DNA of 64,000 nt from Myxococcota bacterium (GTDB taxonomy: Bacteria; Myxococcota; JAJVIH01). Position numbers and translations under genes: made by a program. The notes beneath the pieces are model-generated. The model was not told the origin of the DNA. It did no database searches and saw only the letters and a program-made list of their open reading frames with translations. Positions 46,521 to 55,107 of the stretch are shown one piece after another. Each line of letters starts with the position of its first letter. Position 1 is the stretch's first letter. Where the stretch lies: assembly GCA_022072125.1 (NCBI GenBank), contig JAJVIH010000004.1:1-64000 (forward strand). Reading direction: 5' to 3'.

Positions 46521-47345
46521 ATGAACAGGGGTGCTGCAAATTTGGCGGGTGCATGGATGGCGGCGCTTTCCATGTGGGTGGTTTTGGCGGCAGGGGCGTG
46601 GGCCGCCCCCCCCCGGCAACCCGGCCAGCCGCTGACCCCGGGCGTGGATGTCATTCCAGGTTACAATGTACAGGCCAGGGTAGGGGAGTGGGTGGAGTAT
46701 TATATTATTGATGGCGCGCAGGTCCCCCCGGGATTGCTCAAGGGAAGCTCCGCTTCCCCGGGGGCTGGCGTATTGCCCCCCGGCGTGGCCGGTTCCGTGA
46801 AATACGCCTGGTTCAAGGCCGGGCCGGAAGACAAGGGCGCCCAGTGGATGGAGATCGTCACCCGCGATGGGGAGGCCGTTCAGGCCATCCGCCTGCTTTT
46901 CGCCGGCGGGAAAGACAACCCGGATCGTATCCTGAGAATGATCTCGCAGATGGGAAACGATCCGCCCATGGAAATGCCCGCGGACCTCATCGCCGCGGCG
47001 GAGAATATGGAGGGCGGTGTTTGCGAACCGGGCGAGCCCTGCGCCCAGGAGCCGGTGGGCAAACCTGTCATCGGTCCGGTGACCACCCTGAAGACCCCTG
47101 CGGGGGTGTTCAGGGTGCGCAAACATACCTGGCCCTTGCCCGGGAAACAGAGCCGCATCACCTGGGTGGCGGAAAATCCGAAATCCCTGGTGGTGCAGTT
47201 CCAGGACATGGAAAATCGCCTATACGTGCTGGCGGGTCATGGCGACAAATGCCAGCCTTTCATCACCGCCAAACCGCGTCCGCTGTTTATTCCCCAATTG
47301 CCCGCTCCGGAAGACCCGGACGGCCAGGGAGAACCGCCGCAATGA
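46521..47345 (+). CDS. Unassigned secreted protein of the Tad locus
   Basis: A 274-residue protein with a signal peptide (WMAALSMWVVLAAGAWA, cut near residue 28). The mature part contains VGEWVEYYIIDG, a repeated basic/acidic beta-like pattern, a CEPGEPC pair that may form a disulfide, and a Pro-rich C-terminus (LPAPEDPDGQGEPPQ). I do not recognise the family. It lies between the unassigned membrane protein and cpaB and is probably periplasmic or outer-membrane associated. Confidence 0.7.
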   Translation: MNRGAANLAGAWMAALSMWVVLAAGAWAAPPRQPGQPLTPGVDVIPGYNVQARVGEWVEYYIIDGAQVPPGLLKGSSASPGAGVLPPGVAGSVKYAWFKAGPEDKGAQWMEIVTRDGEAVQAIRLLFAGGKDNPDRILRMISQMGNDPPMEMPADLIAAAENMEGGVCEPGEPCAQEPVGKPVIGPVTTLKTPAGVFRVRKHTWPLPGKQSRITWVAENPKSLVVQFQDMENRLYVLAGHGDKCQPFITAKPRPLFIPQLPAPEDPDGQGEPPQ

Positions 47346-47409
47346 TTGACGGTCAGAAACAACCGGCCTACAACGGCAAGGTCAAAACCCATCATCGAGA
47401 GCTGAAGGT

Positions 47410-48195
47410 ATGTTGAAAGGAAGACTCCCCCTCATCCTTGCCGTTGCTTTTGGTCTGGCGGCCGGCGCGCTCGCCTGGGTCAGCATCAAGCAACGCTTCG
47501 CCGAGGTTCGCAAGGGATGGGATCTCGTCGAGATCATCGTCGCGGATCAGGATATCGAGGAAGGCGAGGAAATCACCAACGATGTGCTGTCCAAACGCAA
47601 GGTGCCGGAGTTGTTCGCCACCCGTTCGGTGTTGCGCCCGTCCCAACTGGATCGAGACGTGTACGGCCGCACCCTGGTGATGGCGCTGAAGAAAGGCGAG
47701 CCCCTGACCTGGGCGCATTTCCAGACCAACCGCGGCTTCGAGCGCCTGTCCAGCGTGGTGGACAAAACCCTGCGCGCCGTCTCCATCCGCGTCAACAACG
47801 AAAGCAGCGTGGGCGGATTCGTGCGGCCCAACGACCAGGTGGATATCCTCGCCACCATGCGCGATCCCCAGTCGGGCGACATGGTGACGGTCACCGTGCT
47901 GCAGAAGGTCAACGTGCTGGCCACCGGCAACCTGACCTACGCATCCAACCTCACCATGATCAAGGAGGAAGACAAAAACTATTCCTCGGTCACGGTGCAG
48001 GTTCTGCCGGTGGAGGCGGAAATGCTGGTTCTCGCCCAGGAACTGGGAACCATCTATCTGACCCTGCGCAACGCGGAGGACCCCGAGGCCATGGAGTCCC
48101 AGCGCAGCCATACCAATATGAATACGCTGTTCACCGGCGACCGCGGCGCCCTGACCCAGAAACGCCAGGGCATCCAGGTCATTCGCGGCAAATAG
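47410..48195 (+). CDS. cpaB: Flp pilus assembly protein CpaB
   Basis: A 261-residue protein. A membrane anchor (LPLILAVAFGLAAGALAW) is followed by an SAF-type domain (VEIIVADQDIEEGEEIT), then LRAVSIRVNNESSVGGFVRPNDQVDILAT, the RcpC/CpaB-like segment. A later beta-rich part is SVTVQVLPVEAEMLVLAQE. CpaB (RcpC) interacts with the Tad secretin. It is placed upstream of tadB and tadC, a common order. Here the secretin gene that normally follows is absent. Confidence 0.92.
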   Translation: MLKGRLPLILAVAFGLAAGALAWVSIKQRFAEVRKGWDLVEIIVADQDIEEGEEITNDVLSKRKVPELFATRSVLRPSQLDRDVYGRTLVMALKKGEPLTWAHFQTNRGFERLSSVVDKTLRAVSIRVNNESSVGGFVRPNDQVDILATMRDPQSGDMVTVTVLQKVNVLATGNLTYASNLTMIKEEDKNYSSVTVQVLPVEAEMLVLAQELGTIYLTLRNAEDPEAMESQRSHTNMNTLFTGDRGALTQKRQGIQVIRGK

Positions 48196-48216
48196 CCGCC
48201 GCCCGGGAGTCGCGCC

Positions 48217-49098
48217 ATGTTGGAGTCCGATTTTCTCAAATATTTGATGCTGCCGGCCGGGGAGCTGATCTTCCTGTTCACGGCTGGCGCGGTCTTTTTC
48301 TCGGTGCTGATGATTTACAACATCCTGAACCGGGCGGTGGAGGAGTACCAGAAGAAATACGTGGTCAAATCGGTGGACCAGTTTTCGGAAATGTTTCTCT
48401 TCATTGATGCGCGCCAGCTTTTCATGCTGCAGATCGCCATCACCGCGCTGGCCATGCTGTTGGGCATTCTCTTCCTCGGCCTGTTTTCGATGGTAATTCT
48501 GGGGATTTTCGGGTGGTTTTTCCCCCAGATCGTGGTTCAGTACTACCGCAAGTTCCGCATCAAGAAGTTTGAAACCCAGCTTGTGGACGCCCTGATCGCC
48601 ATGTCGAACGCCTTCAAGGCGGGGTTGACCATGCAGCAGGCCATGGAAGGCGTGGCGCGGGAGGCGGGCCCGCCGCTCTCCCAGGAGTTCATGCTGACCC
48701 TCAATGAGATCAAACTGGGCGTTACCATGGAGGACGCGCTGGTCAACATGGCGAAGCGGGTGGGCAGCGATGACCTGGAACTGACGGTCACCTCCACCAA
48801 TATCGCCCGCAGCCTGGGCGGCAACATGGCGGAGATGTTTGACATCATTTCCACCACCATCCGCGAACGGTTCCGTCTGGAGGGCAAGATTGATTCCATC
48901 ACCAGCCAGGGCAAGCTACAGGGCTGGATTGTCGGCATGATGCCGCTCGCCCTGTGGCTGGTGTTGCAATACATGCGCCCGGACCTGACAGAGCCCATGA
49001 CCAAACATCTCTTCGGGTATTTGATGTTCGGCGCCATCGCCGTGCTGGAATTTGTCGGCATGATGTGGATTCGCCGCATCGTCAACGTGGATATCTAA
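48217..49098 (+). CDS. tadB: Tad secretion platform protein TadB
   Basis: A 293-residue type II secretion F-domain protein. It has three or four membrane segments. The cytoplasmic F domain has LVDALIAMSNAFKAGLTMQQAMEGVARE, with LGVTMEDALVNMAKR and SLGGNMAEMFDIISTTIRERFRLEGKI. It forms the inner-membrane platform of the pilus with TadC. A GGGAG ribosome site lies before the ATG. Three bases separate its stop from the tadC ATG. Confidence 0.93.
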   Translation: MLESDFLKYLMLPAGELIFLFTAGAVFFSVLMIYNILNRAVEEYQKKYVVKSVDQFSEMFLFIDARQLFMLQIAITALAMLLGILFLGLFSMVILGIFGWFFPQIVVQYYRKFRIKKFETQLVDALIAMSNAFKAGLTMQQAMEGVAREAGPPLSQEFMLTLNEIKLGVTMEDALVNMAKRVGSDDLELTVTSTNIARSLGGNMAEMFDIISTTIRERFRLEGKIDSITSQGKLQGWIVGMMPLALWLVLQYMRPDLTEPMTKHLFGYLMFGAIAVLEFVGMMWIRRIVNVDI

Positions 49099-49101
49099 GG
49101 C

Positions 49102-49992
49102 ATGGATGAGTTTCTGAGGAACTTCTGGTCCAGCATGGGGCTGTTTCTTTCGGCCGGATGCGCCGCGGCCGCCAGCGGCATGATCGTTATGTACCTGTCC
49201 AACCTGGCGGCGGCGGCGAAGGAGCAAAAGACCAACGACAAGGATTTCGTCCTCGCCATGCGCAGCATCGCCCTGCGGCGTCTGGGGCCCTACACACGGT
49301 TTTTTCTCAAGCCGGGCGCGCTGGAAAAAATTCAGGCCAAAATCACCGAGGCGGGCGATCCCGGCGAGTTGCGCGCCGAGGAATTCGCGGCGTTCCAGTT
49401 GTTGTCCGCCTTGGTGTTCGGCCCCTTCGGCATGTTGATGCTGGGGGTGCTGGATGTCTCCCTGCTGTTTTCCCCGCTGTTTTTTGTCTTCGGTTTTTTC
49501 TTCCCCCATATCTGGCTGCGCGATCAGATTCTCTCCCGCAAACTCAACATCGCGCGGGCGCTGCCTTATTCCATTGACCTGCTGACCTTGTCGGTGGAGG
49601 CCGGGCTGGACTTCACCGGCGCCGTGGGCAAGGTGGTGGAAAAGGGCCGCGAGGGCCCGCTGCGCGATGAGTTCCGGTTGATGCTCAACCAGCTCCGTCT
49701 GGGAAAAACCCGCGAGGAGGCGCTGAAAATCATGGCGGAGCGCGTGCAACTCCAGCCGCTGACCAATTTCATCCAGGCCCTGATTCAGGCCGACCGCATG
49801 GGCACCAGCCTGGGCAAGGTTCTGCGCATCCAGTCCACCCAGATGCGCGTGGACCGCACGCAGCGCGCGGAAAAGCTGGCCAACGAGGCGCCGGTCAAGA
49901 TGCTGTTTCCCCTGATTTTCTGCATCTTTCCAACGGTTTTTCTGGTGCTGTTTGGTCCCATTCTGTTCCAGTACATGACCCAGAATAACTAG
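49102..49992 (+). CDS. tadC: Tad secretion platform protein TadC
   Basis: A 296-residue type II secretion F-domain protein, paralogous to TadB. It shows ALPYSIDLLTLSVEAGLDFTGA, LRLGKTREEALKIMAERV and ALIQADRMGTSLGKVLRIQS, with membrane segments at the N-terminus, centre and C-terminus. It begins three bases after tadB and is followed 16 bases later by the FHA gene, so these three are probably co-transcribed. Confidence 0.93.
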   Translation: MDEFLRNFWSSMGLFLSAGCAAAASGMIVMYLSNLAAAAKEQKTNDKDFVLAMRSIALRRLGPYTRFFLKPGALEKIQAKITEAGDPGELRAEEFAAFQLLSALVFGPFGMLMLGVLDVSLLFSPLFFVFGFFFPHIWLRDQILSRKLNIARALPYSIDLLTLSVEAGLDFTGAVGKVVEKGREGPLRDEFRLMLNQLRLGKTREEALKIMAERVQLQPLTNFIQALIQADRMGTSLGKVLRIQSTQMRVDRTQRAEKLANEAPVKMLFPLIFCIFPTVFLVLFGPILFQYMTQNN

Positions 49993-50008
49993 AGGGCGGC
50001 GCGCGAAA

Positions 50009-51448
50009 ATGGGGTTTTCGATCCGGATTATTGAAGGGCCGCAACGGGGCGAGGAATATTTCTTCGCCGACGCGGAGGTTGTCGCCGGGCGCGAGGAGTC
50101 CAACAGCTTCTGGCTGAAGGACAAACAGTGTTCGCGGAAGCATTTCAGCATCACCATCGAGGATGGCCGCCATGTGCTCCGCGATCTGGGATCCGCCAAT
50201 GGCACCCTGCTGAACGGCCAGCCCGCCGAGGCCGAATACCTGGAAACCGGGGATGAAATCCGCGCCGGCGCCACCGCCATGCAATTCACCGCGCTGGATT
50301 CCAGTTCCACCGACAAGCGGGTTCTGCAGGCGGCGGATCAGCAGACCTCGCGCACCAATGTCCGGCGGCTGCAGGGCCCGGGCAGCTATCCCGGAAGCGG
50401 CAATGGCGCTCTGCCCAAACAGACCGACGAGGTGACCCTGCACCCGGGACCGGGCAAACTTGGCGAGGCCCGGGCGAAGCTTCCCAGCGCGGCGCAAATC
50501 CGCGAGCGGTTGATTCACGGGTTCGCGGGTTTGTCCTTCCGGATGAAAGCGGCCATTGTGCTTTCATTCTCCGCGATACTGGCGGGATTCCTTGGCTGGA
50601 TCCTGTACTCCATCCTGAATCCGGAAAGCGGATGGACGGATCAGTCCAACAGGAGTTTTGATTACAGCGCCATCAAACCGGGAACGCGCTATGGCTATTC
50701 CCACTCGGGCAAGGTGGATGTCCAGTGCAAGGCCCAGTGCCAATTCAGGTTCCCTTTCACCGGCGGCGTGGTCACCGTGGTCTACGACATTGGCTCCAGC
50801 GATCAGTTGGGCAAGGGAGATATCGAAATTCTCATCAACGATCACGTCATCGGTCCAGCCGCCGCCGCCTGGGGAAAATGGGAGAGTTGCAATTCCATTG
50901 ATATCCCCCGTGACAAACTACTGAAAGATTCCGAAAATCTGCTGGTGTTCCGCAACACGACCATGGACGAGGAAACGGGAGAGGCCAAGCCCTGGGGGCT
51001 GAAAAATCTGAAGATCATTGAAGACGCCATTCCCAACCCGTCCGAGAGCCGTGCGGATGAAAAATTCCGCGTCGCCAAGGATCGCTACAACGCCCGCAAA
51101 CGGGAGGAAAAAGCCTTGTTTCTGGCCTGGAAAGACCTGCGGGAAGCCAAGCTCTACCTGGAAGGCATGGAATCCAAACCGCTGTTGTATTCCGAGGTCA
51201 CGTCCCTTTTGCGCACGGTGACCGACGAATTGGAAAAGAAGGGCGCGGAACTCTTCTTTGAATACAAGATGTACAGGAGCGGTCAGGACGATCTGCAGTC
51301 GGCCAAGGCCAGACTGGAAACCCTGCTCAAATATTTCCCCGAACCAAACAGTTGCCGCCATCGCCTTGCCAAGGACGAGTTGATCGAATTGAAGGAGGAA
51401 ATGGACATGATGGCCGAGGATGAGACTGCGGCCAGCGGCGGGGAATAG
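50009..51448 (+). CDS. FHA-domain membrane protein with a C-terminal helical region
   Basis: A 479-residue protein. Residues 1-95 are an FHA domain: VVAGREESN, SRKHFSITIEDG and LRDLGSANGTLLNG carry the Arg, Ser, His and Asn contacts with phosphothreonine. A linker of about 75 residues precedes one membrane helix (IVLSFSAILAGFLGWILYSIL, about 173-195). The outer part has a beta-sandwich-like segment and then a charged helical region with TPR-like character (residues 345-470). FHA proteins are common in Tad and type VI loci of myxobacteria, where they sense Ser/Thr phosphorylation. A cytoplasmic FHA and an extracytoplasmic C-terminus are inferred. Confidence 0.83.
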   Translation: MGFSIRIIEGPQRGEEYFFADAEVVAGREESNSFWLKDKQCSRKHFSITIEDGRHVLRDLGSANGTLLNGQPAEAEYLETGDEIRAGATAMQFTALDSSSTDKRVLQAADQQTSRTNVRRLQGPGSYPGSGNGALPKQTDEVTLHPGPGKLGEARAKLPSAAQIRERLIHGFAGLSFRMKAAIVLSFSAILAGFLGWILYSILNPESGWTDQSNRSFDYSAIKPGTRYGYSHSGKVDVQCKAQCQFRFPFTGGVVTVVYDIGSSDQLGKGDIEILINDHVIGPAAAAWGKWESCNSIDIPRDKLLKDSENLLVFRNTTMDEETGEAKPWGLKNLKIIEDAIPNPSESRADEKFRVAKDRYNARKREEKALFLAWKDLREAKLYLEGMESKPLLYSEVTSLLRTVTDELEKKGAELFFEYKMYRSGQDDLQSAKARLETLLKYFPEPNSCRHRLAKDELIELKEEMDMMAEDETAASGGE

Positions 51449-51723
51449 CGGTCAACCGCTTTCTTGGGAGTTATTCCACGGAAGTTCCGGCCTGTACCGG
51501 TGTGATTTTTCTTGGGGTTTTGCGCGGAGGGCAGCTTGGGCGGGCAGGCCGGGAGTTGGTTGGTCTTGGATTGAGATCCGGCGATTTGCGGGTCAGCAGG
51601 GAAATGATTCCCTTTCCGCCGACCGTTCGCCGGACAAATTCCGTTGTTTGTGAAACGGCTGACCAGGATGCTTGCGGCGGTTCCGGTGCTGGGGTAGTTT
51701 GCCGCCCGCTAAAAAGGATCACG
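51449..51723. other. Intergenic region after the Tad/FHA run
   Basis: A 275-base stretch. It contains AGGGAA-ATGA-TTCCCT (51598-51613), a six-base-pair hairpin followed by TTCC rather than a T-run. It also holds CCGTT/AACGG arms further on. Neither is a convincing terminator. AAAGGATC upstream of 51724 is the ribosome site of the next gene. Confidence 0.35.
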
Positions 51724-52830
51724 ATGGGGGAAACCCGAAAAATATTTGTCGAGTCCATCCGGGACAGGGACCGTGTCGCGACCGTTTTTCTGGTCAAGCA
51801 CAAGGCGGTTCCCCTTAGCCGCAATGGCAAGCCCTACCTCGCCCTGGTGTTGCAGGATCGCACCGGCGCCATCGAGGCGCGGGTATTTGACGATGTCGAG
51901 GATCGCGCCCGCCTGTTTGACGCCATGGACTACCTGTGGGTGGAAGGCGCCGCCCATGAATACCAGGGCAGGCTGCAACTGAAGCTGGACCGTCTGGAAA
52001 AGATCCCGGCGGATAGGGTGGACATTTCCAACTTCGTCGCGACCGCCGGGCGCAACCCGGATGACATGATCGCCGAGTTGCGCGTCCGTTTCGAGCAGGT
52101 GGTCAATCCTCATCTCAAGGCGTTTCTTCTGGGATTTCTGGCGGACCGGGATTTTCTGGCCCGCTACCGGGTGGCGCCGGCGGCCAAGACCATCCATCAT
52201 GCGATGATGGGCGGACTCTTGGTTCACACGCTTTCTCTCGCCCGTCTGGCCGATAACGTGGTGGATTGTTATCCTCACCTGCTGAACCGCGATCTGATGA
52301 TCGCCGGGGTTTTCCTGCATGACATTGGCAAGGTGCATGAACTGAGCGTGAACGGCCAGTTTGGCTACACGGATATTGGCAAGCTGGTTGGTCATATCAC
52401 CATCGGCGTGGAGATGATCTCCGCCCGCGCCCGGCAGGTGGACGGTTTTCCGGAAGACCTGGAAATGATCCTCAAGCACCTGGTCTTGAGCCATCACGGC
52501 AGGCTGGAGTTCGGATCGCCCAAGCGTCCCAAGACCATGGAGGCGCTGGCCCTGAGCGCGCTGGATGAACTCGATTCCCGGCTGGATAACTGGTACTCCA
52601 TTATGTTGGATGACCCATCGGACAAGTGGACGGCTTTTCAGCCCATGTACGAGCGTTACTTGATGAAACTGCCGGGCTATCTGCGCCCGGAGGGCTTCGA
52701 CCACAAGCCCAAACCCGCCGCCCCGGCGGCGGACGGCGGCGCATCCGGCAAACCGCGCCAGGAAATGTCTCGCGAAGATCTGAAATTCCGTCCCTTCCAG
52801 GGACTGGCTGGCAGCCAGGGAAAGGATTGA
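51724..52830 (+). CDS. YhaM-like 3'-5' exoribonuclease (OB-fold plus HD domain)
   Basis: A 368-residue protein. The N-terminal OB-fold of about 110 residues has LVLQDRTGAIEARVF and HEYQGRLQLKLDRLE. The HD domain follows, with HHAMMGGLLVHTLSLARL, FLHDIGKVHEL, and a later LSHHGRLEFGSPKRP. The order OB-HD matches YhaM, a metal-dependent 3'-5' exoribonuclease. The C-terminal 60 residues (KPKPAAPAADGG onward) are a low-complexity tail not found in YhaM. The ATG at 51724 has an AAAGGATC site at good spacing; an upstream in-frame extension was rejected. Confidence 0.88.
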   Translation: MGETRKIFVESIRDRDRVATVFLVKHKAVPLSRNGKPYLALVLQDRTGAIEARVFDDVEDRARLFDAMDYLWVEGAAHEYQGRLQLKLDRLEKIPADRVDISNFVATAGRNPDDMIAELRVRFEQVVNPHLKAFLLGFLADRDFLARYRVAPAAKTIHHAMMGGLLVHTLSLARLADNVVDCYPHLLNRDLMIAGVFLHDIGKVHELSVNGQFGYTDIGKLVGHITIGVEMISARARQVDGFPEDLEMILKHLVLSHHGRLEFGSPKRPKTMEALALSALDELDSRLDNWYSIMLDDPSDKWTAFQPMYERYLMKLPGYLRPEGFDHKPKPAAPAADGGASGKPRQEMSREDLKFRPFQGLAGSQGKD

Positions 52831-52862
52831 GTTCCGGATGCTGATTCCGGACGGATTCCGCC

Positions 52863-55097
52863 ATGTCGAATAACCCGCTCATTACCAGGCTGCTCCAGGA
52901 CAAACTGATTGGGCAGGAGCAAATCAAGGAGCTGGTGAACATCATCCGCAAGACGGGCATGGATGTGGATTCCGCCCTGGCGGACCTGCGTTATCCCGGC
53001 GAGCACGATATTCTTCACTATCTGTCCTCCAAGTATGGATGCGAAACCCTGACCATCAACCAACTCTCGGAAATCAATCCGCCGCAACAAGTGCGCGGCA
53101 TGATTCCCAAACAGTTGGCGTATGACCACCATATTGTTCCGGTGGAGTTCGACAAACGGAACTGGGTGCTCAAGGTGGTGACCACCAAGCCCAGGAATCC
53201 GGAAGCGGAAAGCGCGGCGAAAATCGCCTCCAGCGTGGGCAAGGTGATCATGGTGCTGGCGGTGCCTACCGCCGTGGAAGCCATGCTGCGCCGGGTATAC
53301 CAGAACGACGTGGGCGCCTTCAGCACGCTCAACCGCTCGTTGTCCAGCGACACCGCCTGGTTCATCAAGGAATACCGCGCCATCAACAACCTGAGCGATG
53401 ACGACACCGCGCCCATGGAGACCGGGAACGAGGTCGTGGGAGAAATGTCCCATGAGCCGGCGCCGGGTTCCGGACGGCCGCGCACCAACCGGCCGCCTGT
53501 TTACCAGCAGGAATATGACGAGGCCCTGTTTGGCGTCGCCGCCGCGGATTTGCGGGCGTCCCAGCAGTCCTCCGATGAACCGTTGATCCTGGAAGAGGTC
53601 GCCTCGCCCGCGAAAAAACCCCTGTTGCCGCTGGAAGTGGTCCGTCCGGCCACCGCTCAGCAGGCGGTCGTGGTGGTTTCCCGCCCGCCCAGCACGTCGC
53701 GCGCCACGGTCGAGCAGGCTCCCCTGGTGGAGGATGTTCCCGATCCCAACCAGGGTGTGGACGAGGTCTATCTGCAAACCGTGGCGACCCTGATCCGCCA
53801 TTTTGAAGAACTGGATCCGCTGACCAAGGGACATTCGGACAACGTGGCGCTGATGTGCATGTCCATCGCCGAAAAGATGGAAATGCCCAATGAACAGGTA
53901 TCCTACCTGCGGCTGGCGGCGGCGCTGCACGATCTCGGCAAAAGCGTGGATCATATCACGCTGATGTCCTTGCAGACCGTTCCGGAGCACAAAACCATGG
54001 CCCGCGAGGTGCTCAACGCCCCGCTTGATATCATGGGCGACGTGCCCCTGCCGGCGGAAGTCGTGCAGATACTCAATTCCATTTTTGAAAACTACGACGG
54101 CAGCGGCATCCCGACGGGCCGGGCGGGCGATCGCATTCCCTTGGGGGGGCGGATCCTCTCGGCGGTGGATTCATTTTTCGGACTGGTTGAGCGTCCGCCG
54201 AAATCAGAGACTCCGGTTTCTCCCGACCAGGCCCTGAAGGTGCTGAAATCCTGGTCTGGCAAGTTGTTCGACCCCTTGGTGATTGGTCATCTGGAAGAGG
54301 AAATCAGCCACAACGAAGCCCGCGAGCGTCCTCCCGTCCGCTATGTGGTGTTGTTGGCGGTGGGCGATGACAATCTGGCGCACGAACTGGAAGAATTTCT
54401 GCCGGAAGAGGGCGTGGCCACCGAGCGGGTGCGTTCCATCGAGGAAGTGGAGAACGTGCTGAAATCCAATTCTTATTCAGGCGTGATCGCATCCTGCGAT
54501 TTGGCGGGTGAAGACGGCATTCTGATCTCCTCGATCCTCCAGGAGAGCGAGAAAACCGCGGACTGGCCGGTGGTGTTTCTGGGGCCCGCCACTGACCCCA
54601 TGCTGATCCAGAGGGCTTTCGCCGCCGGAGCGGCGGAATTCATCACGACGCCGCTGGATTTGTCCGTGGCCGTGCAGAAGATGGTGGAAGTTCTGAAGGA
54701 TCGCGGCAAGGAAATGACCAACGAAACCGCGAAAACGGTGATGCTGGATCCTTCCCAATCGCGGAATGTCGCCCTGACCGGCGAACTGGAGAACATGGGA
54801 TTGCCCAAGCTTTTGCAAATCCTGATGCGCGATCGGCAATCCGGGCAGCTTTTGATAGAGCGCGACGGCGAAACCGCGGAAATCTACCTCGAAGAGGGCA
54901 AGGTTGTTCACGCCATCTACGGCGACTTGCGCGGGGTGGAAGCCTTTGAATCCATCGTGGGATGGGATCACGGAACCTTCAACGTGGACACCAATTTCCT
55001 GATCCTGGAGCGGGCGATTGACATTCCGACGGAACGCCTGATCAACGAATCCCTCAAACGCTACAACGCCCGGCGCCAGGACCTTTCCACATCATAG
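52863..55097 (+). CDS. Four-module regulator: MshEN, HD-GYP-like, receiver-like and PATAN (DUF4388)
   Basis: A 744-residue protein with no membrane segment. Residues 1-150 resemble a GspE/MshE N-terminal domain (SNNPLITRLLQDKLIGQEQI, IPKQLAYDHHIVPV). A Pro/Ala-rich linker leads to an HD domain (HSDNVALMCMSIAEKM; AALHDLGKSVDH near residue 355; ENYDGSGIPTGRAGDRIPLG near residue 410). The canonical HHERxDGxGYP reads NYDGSGIP, so the GYP triad is altered. A receiver-like fold follows (about 490-610) and lacks the expected phospho-Asp context. The last 110 residues are a PATAN domain (LTGELENMGLPKLLQILM ... SGQLLIERDG). MshEN and HD-GYP both suggest c-di-GMP involvement. Confidence 0.82.
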   Translation: MSNNPLITRLLQDKLIGQEQIKELVNIIRKTGMDVDSALADLRYPGEHDILHYLSSKYGCETLTINQLSEINPPQQVRGMIPKQLAYDHHIVPVEFDKRNWVLKVVTTKPRNPEAESAAKIASSVGKVIMVLAVPTAVEAMLRRVYQNDVGAFSTLNRSLSSDTAWFIKEYRAINNLSDDDTAPMETGNEVVGEMSHEPAPGSGRPRTNRPPVYQQEYDEALFGVAAADLRASQQSSDEPLILEEVASPAKKPLLPLEVVRPATAQQAVVVVSRPPSTSRATVEQAPLVEDVPDPNQGVDEVYLQTVATLIRHFEELDPLTKGHSDNVALMCMSIAEKMEMPNEQVSYLRLAAALHDLGKSVDHITLMSLQTVPEHKTMAREVLNAPLDIMGDVPLPAEVVQILNSIFENYDGSGIPTGRAGDRIPLGGRILSAVDSFFGLVERPPKSETPVSPDQALKVLKSWSGKLFDPLVIGHLEEEISHNEARERPPVRYVVLLAVGDDNLAHELEEFLPEEGVATERVRSIEEVENVLKSNSYSGVIASCDLAGEDGILISSILQESEKTADWPVVFLGPATDPMLIQRAFAAGAAEFITTPLDLSVAVQKMVEVLKDRGKEMTNETAKTVMLDPSQSRNVALTGELENMGLPKLLQILMRDRQSGQLLIERDGETAEIYLEEGKVVHAIYGDLRGVEAFESIVGWDHGTFNVDTNFLILERAIDIPTERLINESLKRYNARRQDLSTS

Positions 55098-55107
55098 GTG
55101 AACCGGG

